Below are positions 12,201 through 23,698 of a stretch of 64,000 bases of DNA, piece after piece. Positions within the stretch are counted from its first letter, which is position 1, and every line of letters begins with the position of its first letter. The position numbers were made by a program, and so were the translations under genes. The notes beneath the pieces were generated by a model. The model made no database searches and had not been told where the DNA came from. It saw only the letters and a list, made by a program, of their open reading frames with translations. Source of the stretch: Terebella lapidaria (Eukaryota > Annelida > Polychaeta > Terebellida > Terebellidae). The stretch covers positions 7,103,001-7,167,000 of the forward strand of contig OX424563.1 in NCBI GenBank assembly GCA_949152475.1, in the 5' to 3' direction.

Positions 12201-12469
12201 GATTCTTGATGGATATAAACTTGGTCTGTCATCACCTGTACAAGTTCCGTATAGTTGAGAGACACAGCGTTGATGAGCGGTGTACTGCCGTCCTTCACAC
12301 TGGTGTTGGGAGAGTTGTACCAAGGAAAGTTGATGTTCACCCCATCCGACATCAGCGTCCTGACGGTATCCAGGTCATTGAAGACAACGGCGTAGTGAAA
12401 CTCTCGAACCTGTGGCGGCATCTCACGCCACATCAGCTCGTGTGATTGTGATGACTTTGTGTTCCCCAT
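9257..12469 (-). CDS. Ankyrin-repeat and SOCS-box protein (ASB family)
   Basis: Likely substrate receptor of an Elongin B/C-Cullin 5 ubiquitin ligase. Four coding exons on the minus strand: 12469-12236, 10534-10420, 10080-9954 and 9773-9257. All have GT-AG borders and consistent phases (0, 1, 2), giving 330 residues. Ankyrin repeats are clear: DGSTPLINAVSLNYTELVQ, then DRNGCTPLYKAAFHGRPALI, LADFLGQTPLYICVNNA, DRNGKTPIHIASQWKLC and DNKGRTALFSCVSS. The SOCS box (about 273-312) has a BC box (SLKNLCRLTIQKRL) and a Cul5-type LPLP motif. The start ATG at 12469 has a good context (GTGATGG) and gives MGNTKSS, an N-myristoylation-like sequence. Intron 1 holds a family A repeat. The exact ASB orthologue cannot be assigned. 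Confidence 0.93.
10605..12152 (+). mobile_element. Family A repeat, copy A2 (455-bp-core subtype)
   Basis: Lies in intron 1 of the ASB-like gene. It begins TTTTTAGGTTACCGG with a hairpin (GGACC/GGTCC), then a (CGTC)n microsatellite at about 10650-10704, then two tandem core units of about 455 bp. The unit boundary word CTGATCAGTTTTGAG occurs near 10897 and 11351. It ends with a 3' hairpin (TTAGCC...GGGCTAA) and a T run. No coding capacity is seen. Structure resembles non-autonomous Helitron-like (Helentron/HINE) elements. Confidence 0.85.
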
Positions 12470-13212
12470 CACTGCGCGACTGGATAAAAAAGGTTGTCAT
12501 TCAGTTGTCGAACCCAGTGAAATTTGACTTCTCCATAGTCAGTGATAGATACAAGATTTACAAGGTCTAAAACAGTATATTCTCTGTGATATATACGTGC
12601 ATTGTTTATTGCCTAAGTAGTTCCTCAACCCCTCAAATACTCAGGCAGATTATTTTAAAATTCGACTTACCAAATTTCTGCACAGAATGTTCTACAATCC
12701 ACATGATCATGGTCCATCAAAGCACATCACTTGTATATCTGTTGTCAGCACACCGATTAGACCATGGCTGGACTCTGGTTAGATCTGTGTAATACACACG
12801 ACGGATGGATCATTATAGTCCATAACTCACCAAAATAAAGAAAATGTTAGCACCTGTTTAAGCATAGACATAGAATAGAGATCTAGACTGTCAACTCATA
12901 CTCAGTGAACTTGAGCCTCTGTCCAGAGGAAGAGGGGTACTTTATTTCAGGTTTGGCATTTTCATGACCATATATACATAGTTCAAGGTGGGTTTCTTAA
13001 CTGCTTTATGAGTATCCATTCTAAGAAGCTATTGCATTTAAGTTCACCAATGACCTATTCACAAATCACCAGTGATACCATCTTATGCAACCATGTTGCA
13101 AAGGCAAACTGTTGCAAAACATTTTCTGTAACTGAATGCAAGGCTGGTGACTGAGTCCATGAGGCATGACCTGATGACTGAGTAGCTCTAAACTGCTAAA
13201 CAGCTACATGGA

Positions 13213-13312
13213 ACCTTTTCCGACCGTTGACTGGAATGATAAACATAAAGGAACTTTCCTTAGTTGACAATTATCATTTCAGCTTTATAAACAGTCAGCG
13301 GTCGGAAAAGGT
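13213..13312. repeat. Short foldback (MITE-like) with ~21-bp inverted ends
   Basis: ACCTTTTCCGACCG at the left and CGGTCGGAAAAGGT at the right form inverted ends of about 20 bases around a 60-base AT-rich middle. No clear target duplication. It may be a small non-autonomous DNA transposon or a simple hairpin. Confidence 0.5.
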
Positions 13313-14190
13313 CTTATTTCTTTTGACTCTACAGCTGTAGGGTTAGGAGTATTTTGATTCAATTCATTGATTTATTCAACACATGTATACATACACATGT
13401 ATCAAGAGCCACATAACCATACAATTACACATATATGCCGAGAGAGACAGTCTACATACAATGCATAGGTGAAGACTAGTGGTGTCGAAATAACTTTATT
13501 ATTTGTGTAAAGTGTGATTATGAATGACAGTCAGTGTCACTAAAGACTGAATGTGTCCATGCAAGGAATTCGTCAGTTCGAGATGACAGTTCGAGTTGAA
13601 AATAGTTAAATTTCTCGTTTCAAGTTTACTTTGATATATCTATATTTATCATGCAATTCCTGGTTTTGTGTTTTACAACATCTTCTCCGACTTCAGACTG
13701 TGATTCAGTTGCAAACAGTAAACAAAACGAAAACAAAGCCGAAAATTATTTTATTCCATGGATTGTCTCCGAGATCACTTCCAGTTTATTTGGGGCGACA
13801 AGAACTCAACTGTCATCTCGATCTGTCAACTCGAACGTGCTGCGTGCACTCGACTGACTGACTGACACCACACTCCACAGCACAGTGCACACTGTGTTTT
13901 TGACTTTCAATCCTGATAATAACACGCGGATCTTCCCAACATTCACGAGAAATATAAACAAAACTGAAGAATCATATCCAGAGAAGGTCATCCGCAATAT
14001 GGATCAATGAATATTTGATTCACACCCACGCACAAGATGTGGCACAGTCTGACATTTTCGCATGTCAAGCCAGGAAAAAAATATTTGTCAAAATCTCCCG
14101 GATGTGGCCGCTCAAAACAGCGAAGAAACAATATGCCTAATTTGTCATTGGATAATGTTTGAATTGAATCTGGTTCAACAATTTCATTTA

Positions 14191-14220
14191 ATTGATATGA
14201 TGAATTCTCATCATATCAAT
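14191..14220. repeat. Perfect 13-bp-stem palindrome
   Basis: ATTGATATGATGA and TCATCATATCAAT face each other across a four-base ATTC loop, about 680 bases upstream of the polyamine-oxidase start. Function unknown. Confidence 0.6.
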
Positions 14221-14900
14221 GAATGGTAAACCCTGAATGCCAATATGTCAAATTTCATGGGTTATCCATGAATGAAGATTTTGGACATTGTTATAAGCGA
14301 CTTTTTAAATGCCCACAAGAAGACCGAGGACCTTGGCGCGTAATATTGATCGGCACAAACTTAGAGGAAGGCGCATCACCTGCCCTGTGGATAATACTTG
14401 AACGGAGTGACTACAGTATCTAACCAGATATGTCCAGCAGTGGTAATTGTGTGTAGCCCAAGGTGTAATGAACATTTCACCTGATTACAATTGCGTGAAC
14501 AATAAGCTAAAACTGACCACGCGTCGATCAATGTTGCAATAGGGTTAAATCATGAAACGGACGATAGGCCTACCATTGACATTATAGGGTTATTTCTATG
14601 TGCAGGTCTACACTTGAGTGTACGGTAGTTTGCATCAGATCGTAGGCCTACATAATGGACAATGAAGTGAAATACAAGGACTTTGAATCTGGTTGATCAC
14701 CTGAGAAAAAAAAAAACGCGAGCACGGGCTTGCACGGTTGAATGTGTGTTGGAGAGACGTTATGAGGCTTCATAAGGTCCAGTTAGATAGGCCTAGTGTT
14801 TATCTCGCTCGCGTTGTTCCCTGTTCTCTGTGTCTTGGTAGACCCCTACCCCCGTGTCTGGGATATTCTTCTCAACATCAACCCGTGACGACTGGATTCG

Positions 14901-16911
14901 ATGATGTCTAGGGCATACAAAGTGATAATAGTAGGCGGAGGAATCAGTGGTTTGGCCGCCGCTCACAGACTGATCGAGCACGGTATCACAGACGTCCTGA
15001 TTGTAGAGGCCAAGGACAGGTTGGGAGGACGTGTGCAAACATTGCAATACGGTAGGCCTAGATCTAACTATTTTATTCATTTGAAGGATTACTAGTGTTA
15101 AAGGCTCAATCGATAGCTGGTTTTTCCATATTAGTTCTATCTAATAAAACATCATCAATGCTTGACATTTGTAATACCTGAATTTTTGTTAGAATCTGCT
15201 AAAATAATATATTGCAGGTAAACGACACATTGAGCTAGGTGCACAGTGGATACACGGAGAAGGAGCAAATCCTGTTCTGAAGCTGGCGCATCAGTGTCAT
15301 AATGTGTTTGATAGAAATAAATCATACAGACGTGCAAAGATCAACTGTTGCACGAGTGAATCTGACAACTCAGAGGACGAGACCCCAGACGAAGGCAAAT
15401 GTAGATCAAGCAAATTCTTCACTCAATATGGCAGTCAGGTTCCCATAGCTACCATAGGAGAAGTTTTTCACGTTGTTAATAAGATTCTGGATGACGCAGA
15501 ATCATTCGCAAGGAAAAACATCCCAATACCAGTCAAGTATGCCACCCGAGATTCTGTCGGCGAATTTGTCAGGGAGCAGTTTGCCAGATATGCACCCGAT
15601 CATCAAAGGAAGGCTGAACATCAGGCAATCTTAGAATGGAAATTGCTCTTCGAGAATTCTATAAACGGCTGTAACAATCTAGATGAGCTGTCACTGCAAG
15701 CTCTTGGAGAATATTGTGAGTTCGAGGGGCGGCAGTGCGTTACTCTGACCCATGGATATCAACCAATACTGGACCATCTGCTCTGTAACATTTCCACAGA
15801 AAACATCAGAACTAAGTCTGAGGTGTCGAGAATTTTATGGTCGGACTTGGACACGGAATGTGTTCCCAAAAATGGAATTCAAGTGTCTGTGACTTCTGGG
15901 GAAACTCTAACGACCGAGTACCTGATTTTCACAGGTTCACTCGGAATACTCAAGTCGAAAGCATCTGAGATGTTCACACCCAGTCTAGGTGACAACAAAA
16001 CAGTAGCAATCGCGAACTTAGGATTTGGAGTCGTGGACAAAATATTTCTCAAGTTTGAGGAGCCGTTTTGGTCTGATGATGTTTCGGGAATACACTTTGC
16101 TTGGTTACCAAACAAGGCACCATTCCATCTGGAGTGTGTGAGTCAGGATCACGTCGAACAGGTACAATGCATGTTGATTTTCACCCATGACCTAGAATTT
16201 TCATAAATGTATAATTTCGAACAGTTTAAGTGTCTTATTAAGAAAACATTAGACATCTTGTTCATTATAGACATTAATTGATGCTTTCAGTACGGGGAGT
16301 GGTACAAGGGCATCACTGGGTTTTCAGTGGTACCTTTCAATGAACTGGTGTTAATGGGTTGGATCTCTGGGGATGAGGCTGTTGCCATGGAAACGATAGA
16401 CGAAACCACAGTTGCCAATATATGTCATGAACTTCTTGAACGATTCATAGCCAAAAGGATACCAAAGCCTAGCCATATCGTCAGGTAATGCTGGTACCAT
16501 ACAAGTTTGATTTATAGAACAACTCCCATTAAAAATGTGTTACATTGTATAATTATAACTTAATTTAATGTTTTCCTTTTACTGCAGGTCCCGGTGGGGG
16601 TTGGACCCTGATATTTCAGGTTCTTATTCCTTCATGAAATGTGGTCACAACACTAATGATTGTAGGGAACTGGCAAGACCACTACCCTCTGAAAAGGTAA
16701 ACATGATGAAAGCCATAGGAATTTAGTGATTAGACTTTTCTCAAAGGGGTTCTTCGTTTCAAGGTAGTTGATTTTGTATTTTGTTTGACAGGAACCACGT
16801 CTGCAGTTGGCTGGTGAAGCCTGCCACCACAAATATTTTTCCACAACGACAGGTGCACTGATGTCTGGATGGGATGCTGCTGACCGACTCATCCATGTTC
16901 TCGAGAATTAA
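14901..16911 (+). CDS. FAD-dependent polyamine oxidase (PAOX/SMOX family), copy 1
   Basis: Oxidises spermine, spermidine or their N1-acetyl forms using FAD and O2, giving H2O2. Five coding exons: 14901-15051, 15218-16161, 16291-16484, 16588-16696 and 16792-16911, with clean GT-AG borders and consistent phases, giving 505 residues. It shows the Rossmann GxGxxG near the N-terminus (IIVGGGISGLAAAHRL, Gly12/14/17), then DRLGGRV, GAQWIHGEG, the DKIFLKFEEPFW segment with the conserved lysine, and a C-terminal FAD segment (LAGEACHHKYFSTTTGALM then SGWDAADR). No signal peptide and no C-terminal SKL, so a cytosolic site is likely. An AATAAA lies at 17031. A paralogue lies at 39994-42636. Whether it prefers spermine or acetylated polyamines cannot be read from the sequence. 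Confidence 0.94.
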
Positions 16912-18430
16912 ACAATACACGACCATTTTGCCATCTACAATTGCAATCCACAGAGTACAATCATAATTATTCAGAACCTGTAAAACAAGTGGTGATTACT
17001 ATGGCGATATTCGATTGTTGTATGAATCTGAATAAATTCTCTTTTGATTCGATCACTTGTGCCATTATACAGAGAGAGAGAGAGAAATATCCTCGGTAAT
17101 AAATGGCGTGGTTTAAATGTTGCCCCCTCTGTATATGTATGGTATCTCTTCACTGCAACAGAGCATGAGATCCAAGGACACATTGGTCATAAATTTTTAT
17201 GTGACGCTCGTAAATGGGCTCGACTTGCCCAGTAACGAACGATGAGATACTTGTTTGCACTATTTGTGGGACAATTCCATCGAATGGGTTTGCAATTTCA
17301 GGCTAATAGCACAGATCATGAACGGAAATAGTACGACATTGAACTATTATTGTTTAATATGATCAGTTCGACTTAATAAAAATCATAGTGTGCAAAGCCT
17401 TACTGTGAAGAACCCGGTACGAGTGCTTCTACCCGATATATCGATGACTCCCTCAGGATAGTATCATGACATTTCAAGGTGTTTACTCCAACAAAATATC
17501 TGAAACTGGCCCATGTACATATACTGATCAAAAGAAACTTAATAAAACCTAAGAAGAAACTTCGCAGATTTCAAGAACATGATTTAACGACAAATTCGCA
17601 TGAAATTGTGTGCTGAATTCACACACAAAATATGTATACCTATAGATCTCTGTTTGATCTCAACTACTTTTAAGGTGCAACACATTTCGGCATATGGTAC
17701 CAGAATACCATCGGTCTACTAGCTGTGATGGCAAGCAGGGACAGTAGGGGACACCGTAATACATTCCCTTTCAATCTTTTCTCTCATAAACTCGATCTCA
17801 TTCTGGTTCCTAAAGGCCTGCTTGAATACAACCTCACCGCTCATCTTTGCTATTGTATCGACTCCTGGTGTCAAGAGTTATTTTCTCATCGTTCCTGAAG
17901 TGTGATGAGATACATCTACCTGACAAAACTGCAGCAAGTTTATGATATCCAATCTACCTCCAAAAACAGTGGATGTACAGACCAGATATGTAGATACACG
18001 AATCAGTCTGCTTATCGAGAGCATTGCAGTATCAAAACTGTCACAGTAAAGCTCAAAACAATCTCCTACATGTATGGGCTCTGTACATCAGCATCAACCT
18101 TGGGATAGTGTTGCTTGGTTGATATATAGGAATATATAATCAGTTCCCGTAGGTGTGTTGTACCAGAGAGATACACGACACTTTTCTAATTGAACACCAC
18201 GTCTGGCAGAACAATTCGTGACTATCAGAGCAGTATACTCCCTGCTGTGGAGAAGCTAGAGGAGTGTGTCACCCAAATTGGGTCTTGCATTTTGGACAGT
18301 CATCAACTTAACCAAAGGGAAGCTGAGCTTCTCAAAACTTCAGAAAATCTCAGTGATAGTGGAACGTGAACTGTGCATGGATGGATCCCAAGTTGGAGCT
18401 ATATGCAGATCTACGATGCTTCACGTGTAT
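16912..18430. other. Intergenic region after polyamine oxidase 1, no gene seen
   Basis: It holds the AATAAA of the upstream gene (17031-17036) and a short (AG)n run near 17071-17086, otherwise AT-rich DNA without a supported frame or a repeat family recognised elsewhere in the window. Confidence 0.4.
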
Positions 18431-19010
18431 GAGCGAGGACCAGTCCTTGGTGTTATGAACATGTATCACCTTTGGGCATGTGTCTACCACAGTGTGTCCC
18501 GGTTCACTCATTCGTTCAATTGAGTACCCAATTGGCACAAATGTGACTCGCAGTCACATCATCTCCAATTACCTCGGGGTCAAACTCACCAAGAACATGA
18601 AGTGGAACAAACGAATATTCTGGGCTTCCTCTGCAGATCCTGGGTTTCCTCTGCAGGAACCTTCACAGATGTCCCTGCTTCACCAAAGAGAGAGCATACC
18701 TGGCACTCGTGCGACCTGGGTTGGAGTACATTTCAACGGTTTGGGAACCTCCAACCAAGAGTCTGCAAAGTCAGCTTGAGGCAGCCAGACTTGTGATGTT
18801 CAAGACCATGTACCGCTACCCCATAGACACTGTAACCCACATGCTGACTGACCTCGGATGGGAACCACTGGCACAACGAAGGAAAAAGGCCAGCGTCACC
18901 ATGATGTACAAGATCCTACACAACCAAGTGGCAATCCCACCCACAGACAAACGGCTTAAAGCCAGGAATAGACTTCGGGAAGCCTCACACATTGAGGATT
19001 TCGGGTTTTT
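18431..19010 (+). mobile_element. LINE (non-LTR retrotransposon) remnant, reverse-transcriptase C-terminal part
   Basis: Segments typical of the end of a Jockey/CR1-type reverse transcriptase: SNYLGVKLTKNMKWNKRI, LGFLCRNLHRCPCFTKERAY, LVRPGLEYISTVWEPPTKSL, then LGWEPLAQRRKKASVTMMYK. These lie in more than one frame. A short duplication near 18620-18655 (TTCCTCTGCAG twice) accompanies one frame change, and a stop interrupts the upstream part. The 5' and middle regions are missing, so this is a dead, 5'-truncated copy. The precise clade is uncertain. Confidence 0.8.
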
Positions 19011-19763
19011 TTTAGTGATGTCATTTCGCAAGATGTATGGTTGTCTAGGGAGACAATGCGCAGCGACATCGATGAATGTGCTGGTTTATTTTACGCATTT
19101 GGAAGTCTAGTTTTAGGAAAATCAAAAAATCCCGATGGTAGTACCCAGGATTTGGAGTAGAGAAAGGTTTTGCTGTATGTATGTGTAAAATTGGTAGCTA
19201 AATTGACAGAGGTGCTGTTCAGAGTCGTTTTATGGAAAATTGGTAATATCATGCTCTATAGTAATGAAGATTTTTAGGAGGACTATACTGTCAAACCCTC
19301 TCAACTGCTAAGCCCCTTTTTTTTGATAGGTGAAACGCACATCCAAAGTTGCTCGATTTAATATTGATTTAAATGCAACCAATAATAGATGCACGGGCAC
19401 GCAGCACGAGAGCGAGGCACTCAATGAAGCTCCTACCATTCCAGAGTGCCATCGGGCAGCATATCGAGCCTGGTTCGGATCCTGCCAAGGACAATACCAC
19501 TTTGGAATGTCCTGCCCAAAGAAGCAGTTGCAGCCCTGGATGTAGATGTCTTCAAGTCCTGCATCCACCATAATCCCTGTAAACCTGAACACCGCCAATG
19601 TAAATAGTGGACCAGTTTTAAAATGGAGATAATACAGCCATGTTCACCGACAGCGCTGAACGTGATGTTCTGCTTAGAATTTTGTCCAGTAGGCCTTTTG
19701 GAACAGATACAGATGTTTTGGTGGTACCGGCCGAGTCATCACCCCTCTCGGTGCATTCACTGT
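19011..19763. other. Unassigned repeat-rich DNA
   Basis: About 750 bp between the LINE remnant and foldback copy B1. No confident frame. Probably intergenic or decayed repeat. Confidence 0.3.
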
Positions 19764-20333
19764 TATACTCTGATTTTTCTAACTCGTTTACACAGTTTTT
19801 CGCTAATAATTTTGCGATGCTGAATGCTATCGTTCTATAACTTGGCATACTTCACCTGGTAGTCAAACGGCAATTTCATTCCAAATTTCAGACTTCTGTC
19901 ACGAAAATTGAAATAGTTGATTATCTACCCCAATGTTAAATTTAGCACTGTCATTTAATTTCTGGGTCCGCACACAGTTTTGTCTATTTGCTCGGATTCG
20001 TAGTGCAATCTTTCAAAATCAGCATGTTTGTATAGAATACACCCTCAATATATTTTCTGGTCTAAAACTAACAACAATACTCCGAATCCTGATGGATGTA
20101 AACAGGATCAATTCCTCGAATAAGCTCAGATTTTCGAGATCCCGTTTTGGCTGAAATTTAACATCGGGGTAGATTGCCAACTTCTTCAATTATTGCGATT
20201 GAAGTCTGAAAATTGGTAGAAAATTGCCGTTTGTTTTCGAGGTGAAGTATGCCAAGTTATAGAACGATACCATTCAGCATCGCAAAGATATCGTCAAAAA
20301 CTTGTGTAAACAAGTTAAAAGAATCACAGTATA
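19764..20333. mobile_element. Family B foldback element, copy B1
   Basis: About 570 bp with long inverted ends. The left side runs from TATACTCTGATTTTTC through GTTCTATAACTTGGCATACT and CTACCCCAATGTTAAATTT. The right side carries the same words inverted and ends CACAGTATA. Three other copies occur in the window. No coding capacity. The TA at each tip suggests a TA target, as for Tc1/mariner-type MITEs. Confidence 0.85.
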
Positions 20334-20721
20334 GATAGGAATATACAGAATTCTTGCACTCGATTCTGGTTTTAAAAATCAAAAGCCTCAATATTACAAT
20401 AGTCGCCAATATGCAGAGAAATTGTGGTACCGGGACGCTGAGCGATAATCGAGAGGGAAGCTACGCACGTCAAAATCGAAAGTGAGAGTATGTATGTGTA
20501 GCTTGGTAAACTTCCAAAAAGTGAGTAAAAAATCAATCATGAACTGTGACAGAATCTGGTTTACTTGCTGAATTTAGTGGGCCGCTTCAATAAGCTGATT
20601 TATGTGATAAAACGAAAGAGAAACCAGATATAGACCTCTATTCAGCTGCTCAGTACAGTACTGGCTCAGTACGAGTACAGTAGTCTAGCCTAGGCTAGCC
20701 CTAAGTACTAAGGTACCCATG

Positions 20722-20782
20722 AACCCAGGTGCCCCACCCATCGAGCGCTAAGCTTCGCGCTCGATGAGTGGGGCACCGGGTT
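20722..20782. repeat. GC-rich hairpin with ~21-bp stem
   Basis: GGTGCCCCACCCATCGAGCG and CGCTCGATGAGTGGGGCACC pair around a short loop with one mismatch, flanked by ACCC/GGGT that extends the pairing. It lies just left of another hairpin and of the large foldback, and may be the end of a mobile element. Confidence 0.65.
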
Positions 20783-20806
20783 GAAGGTAGCCCTAGATAT
20801 GAAATT

Positions 20807-20845
20807 TTATTTGGTGCCGTCGCCCGGGATGACGGTACCAAATAA
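20807..20845. repeat. Hairpin with ~15-bp stem
   Basis: TTATTTGGTGCCGTC and GACGGTACCAAATAA pair with one mismatch around GCCCGGGAT. Together with the hairpin at 20722-20782 it forms a double-hairpin block beside the large foldback. Confidence 0.65.
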
Positions 20846-20864
20846 ATAGCCGTACCTAGTTAAG

Positions 20865-22889
20865 CCTAGGTATGAAGCGGATTTACTGACAAAAATACAG
20901 GTCGTGTCGTTTTAGTTTGGTTTCGTGTGATGTGTCCGTTCGTACGCTGTTTTACTTTGAAATCGCATCGTGTTGGTTCATGGTTACGTGCTTCATTTTA
21001 ACATAGGTTCGTGGGCGATGTCCTCTTTTCGTGAGTCACTTTGACACTAATTCGTAGGATATGTCATATCTTCATAGATCTAGTTGTCGTGAGATACATA
21101 TAGGCCTAAATATGCCATCTTTTCATTCTTTAAGTCACAATCTCGTAAGTCATTAAGACACTGATCACTGTTTCGTAAGCAATACCAATCTCCCGTGGTG
21201 CATGTCACTTCGTAACACTCTCTGTTCGTAAGCGATCTTATCTCGTGGGCTTTGATTTGAACGAAAATGGAACGTTCTTTGGGTCATAATTCCCATCCCG
21301 TTTGCATTCACTGCTCTTAGATCCGTTATGTGCTGAGCTCTGCTCTATTGTGCAATGTGGCTGGTCATTCATGCTTTATTAAATCGCGCTGCCTGATTTC
21401 TGAATAGTTCATAATTAGCCATTGTTAAAACATGTAGCACATTTCCAAATCAAGCCCCATTAAACTGGTAGGCCTACGTGATTTGAAAATTTGCAATTCG
21501 TGCAGCATCGCCCCCAATTGCAAATCACCCACATCACGCACACAGCAATAGCAGCGCCCATTGGTATCATAATCAGTGTGAAACCTTCTAATTGGTCAGA
21601 CACATTGCATCCGGGGTGGGGTTCTATGGCCAAGTTTTTATGGTGTAGGACTATTGCAGAGGAGTAAAGGGGAGGGGGGGGGGGGGGGGTTGGAGTGGGG
21701 TCATGCTACGTAACATAATTTGTTTGATAAAAAATACAATTAATCCCAACCTCGTACATGTATAAATCCAATCCACGTGCTGTAGAATTATCTAATATTT
21801 GATACTACCGGTATTTGAATGGTACCTATACTCTAATTTTTCAAACTCGTTTACATTGTTTTTCGTTGATATTTTTGTGATGCTAAATGGTATCCTTCTA
21901 TAATTTGGTATACTTCACCTGGGAGTCAAACGGCAATTTTATGCGAAATTTCAGACTTCTATCGCGAAAATTTAAAAAGTTGGCAATCTACCCCAATGTT
22001 AAATTTTAGCCGTGTAATTTTTTTTATGGGTCCTCATAAAATCTTGTACTTGGGCTCGTCTTTGTAGGGCTAAAAACGTTAGAAATCAACATGTTTGTAT
22101 CGAATACACCCCACTCTGTCTTCTGGTCCAAAATTACAATAACATTTGAATTCTGATGGATGTAAACACGATTAAATCCTCGAATATGCTCAAATTCTCG
22201 AGATCCCGTTTTGGCCTGAAATTTGTCATTGGGGTAGATTGCCAACTTCTTAAATTTTTTATATAAAAGTCTGAAATTTGGCATAAAATTGCCGTGTGAT
22301 TCATAGGTGAAGTATGTCAAATTATAGAAAGATGACATTTAACATCGCAAAAATATCGCCAAAAACTTGTGTAAACAAGTTAGAAAAAAATCATTTTATA
22401 GTGCATTTTTCATGATTATATTATACCATTCATAAAGCCGATAAGCGTGAAAGACCAGACATATATTGCACAATGGAGCAGAGCTCAGCACATAGCGAGA
22501 AATCTAAGAGCAATGAATGCAAATGGAATAGGAATTATGACCCAAAAAACATTCCATAATAAATCAAAGCCCACGAGATAAGATCGCTTACGAAGTGACA
22601 TGCACCACGACATGCAGTGTCAAAGTAACTCACGAAAATATGACATCGCCCACGAACCTATGTTAAAATGAAGCACGTAAATATGAACCAACACGATGCG
22701 ACTTCAAAGTAAAACAGCGTACGAAATGTCACATCACACGACAACATGACCCAACACAATACGGCTTTTCAAAAATAAGCACGATGCGACTTCAAAGTAA
22801 AACAGCGTACGAACTGACACAGCTCACGAAACCAGAATAAAACGATACGACCTGTATTTTTGTCACTGAATCCGCTTCATAGCCTAGGC
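20865..22889. mobile_element. Large foldback element (about 2.0 kb, arms of 430-490 bp) carrying an inserted B2
   Basis: The left arm (about 20865-21357) reads CCTAGGTATGAAGCGGATT, ACAAAAATACAGGTCGTGTC, GGTTCGTGGGCGATGTC and GTGCTGAGCTCTGCTC. The right arm (about 22460-22889) carries these in inverted order with a few differences and small gaps. Arms contain sub-repeats of the type TTCGTAAGC / TTCGTGGGC. The middle (21358-21826) holds a G run near 21666-21690. Copy B2 is inserted at 21827-22400. No coding frame, so probably a non-autonomous DNA transposon. Confidence 0.8.
21827..22400. mobile_element. Family B foldback element, copy B2
   Basis: Same layout as B1: TATACTCTAATTTTTC at the left, CTACCCCAATGTTAAATTT and its inverse inside, and TTTTATA at the right end. 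It interrupts the spacer of the large foldback, so it is the younger of the two. Confidence 0.85.
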
Positions 22890-22917
22890 CCCTAGTCCCA
22901 ACCCATTCTACTGTCCT

Positions 22918-23350
22918 AAAGTCGGCGTCATTCAACTCTGACCCACTGTTTTTTCGCGATAATTTAATAAATTTTTAAGATAGCTGCATGAATTTTTCAC
23001 AGCTTCCATAATTCGGAGCGGCCTAATTCTCTACAAAATTTCAGAAAGATTGGACAGTAATCAAAAAAGTTAGCCCATTTGGCCTATACATAACGTAATA
23101 AGAAAACGTCAAAACCTTATCTATATAAATGCTACTCGGTTGGCAGCGGTCCAACGCCAAATTCCACCAGAAATTTACTATAGGCCAAATAGGCCAACTT
23201 TTTTGTTTACTGTCCAAAATCTTCCAAATTTCATAACAAGTTAGGTCGCTAAGCATGATGAACGCTGTTGAAATTTCAGAAAGGTAACCTAAAAATTGAA
23301 GAAATTATCGCGAAAAAACAGTGGGTCAGAGTTGAATGACGTCGACTTTT
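22918..23350. mobile_element. Foldback element of about 430 bp
   Basis: The left end carries CGTCATTCAACTCTGACC and CACTGTTTTTTCGCGATAAT. The right end carries exactly the inverse (ATTATCGCGAAAAAACAGTG, then GGTCAGAGTTGAATGACG). Inverted pairing continues inward (GGACAGTAATCAAAAAAGTT / AACTTTTTTGTTTACTGTCC). Non-coding. It lies about 350 bases upstream of the XPNPEP1 start codon. Confidence 0.8.
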
Positions 23351-23698
23351 GTCCTAGACTAGACCTAGTACTCAGTACCAACTGTCGACAGTGTTTGAAT
23401 ATAGTAGATGCAGTTCTGATAGATACTAAAATAGTTTCACACACTTTTTACAAGTTCATAGTATTAGGGTACCTTTGAAAGTTTGATTGCCCTATCAACA
23501 TGATCAATCCTGATGAATTACTTGTACCCTAAAGTCTAGAAAACAAAATCGTCTTTTCTGAGGACCAAAGGCCTACGCAGGTAAGAAGTTGGGACTGTTG
23601 ACACATGATCGTAAAATAACTTGACGTTTTAAATCTTGCTTATCATGCTTACAGGCCATCTCCTTTTCAGTTTGATCCACAAAATCTAGTATTTGAGC

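Larger units (their letters stand above)
12470..14900. other. Divergent intergenic region between the ASB-like and polyamine-oxidase genes
   Basis: About 2.4 kb between two start codons pointing away from each other, so it must hold both promoters. No confident coding frame is seen. It contains two small inverted repeats (13213-13312, and a perfect palindrome at 14191-14220). A looser inverted pair near 13573-13592 and 13806-13830 (GAGATGACAGTT-type words) may be a decayed MITE. No TATA box can be assigned with confidence. Confidence 0.4.
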
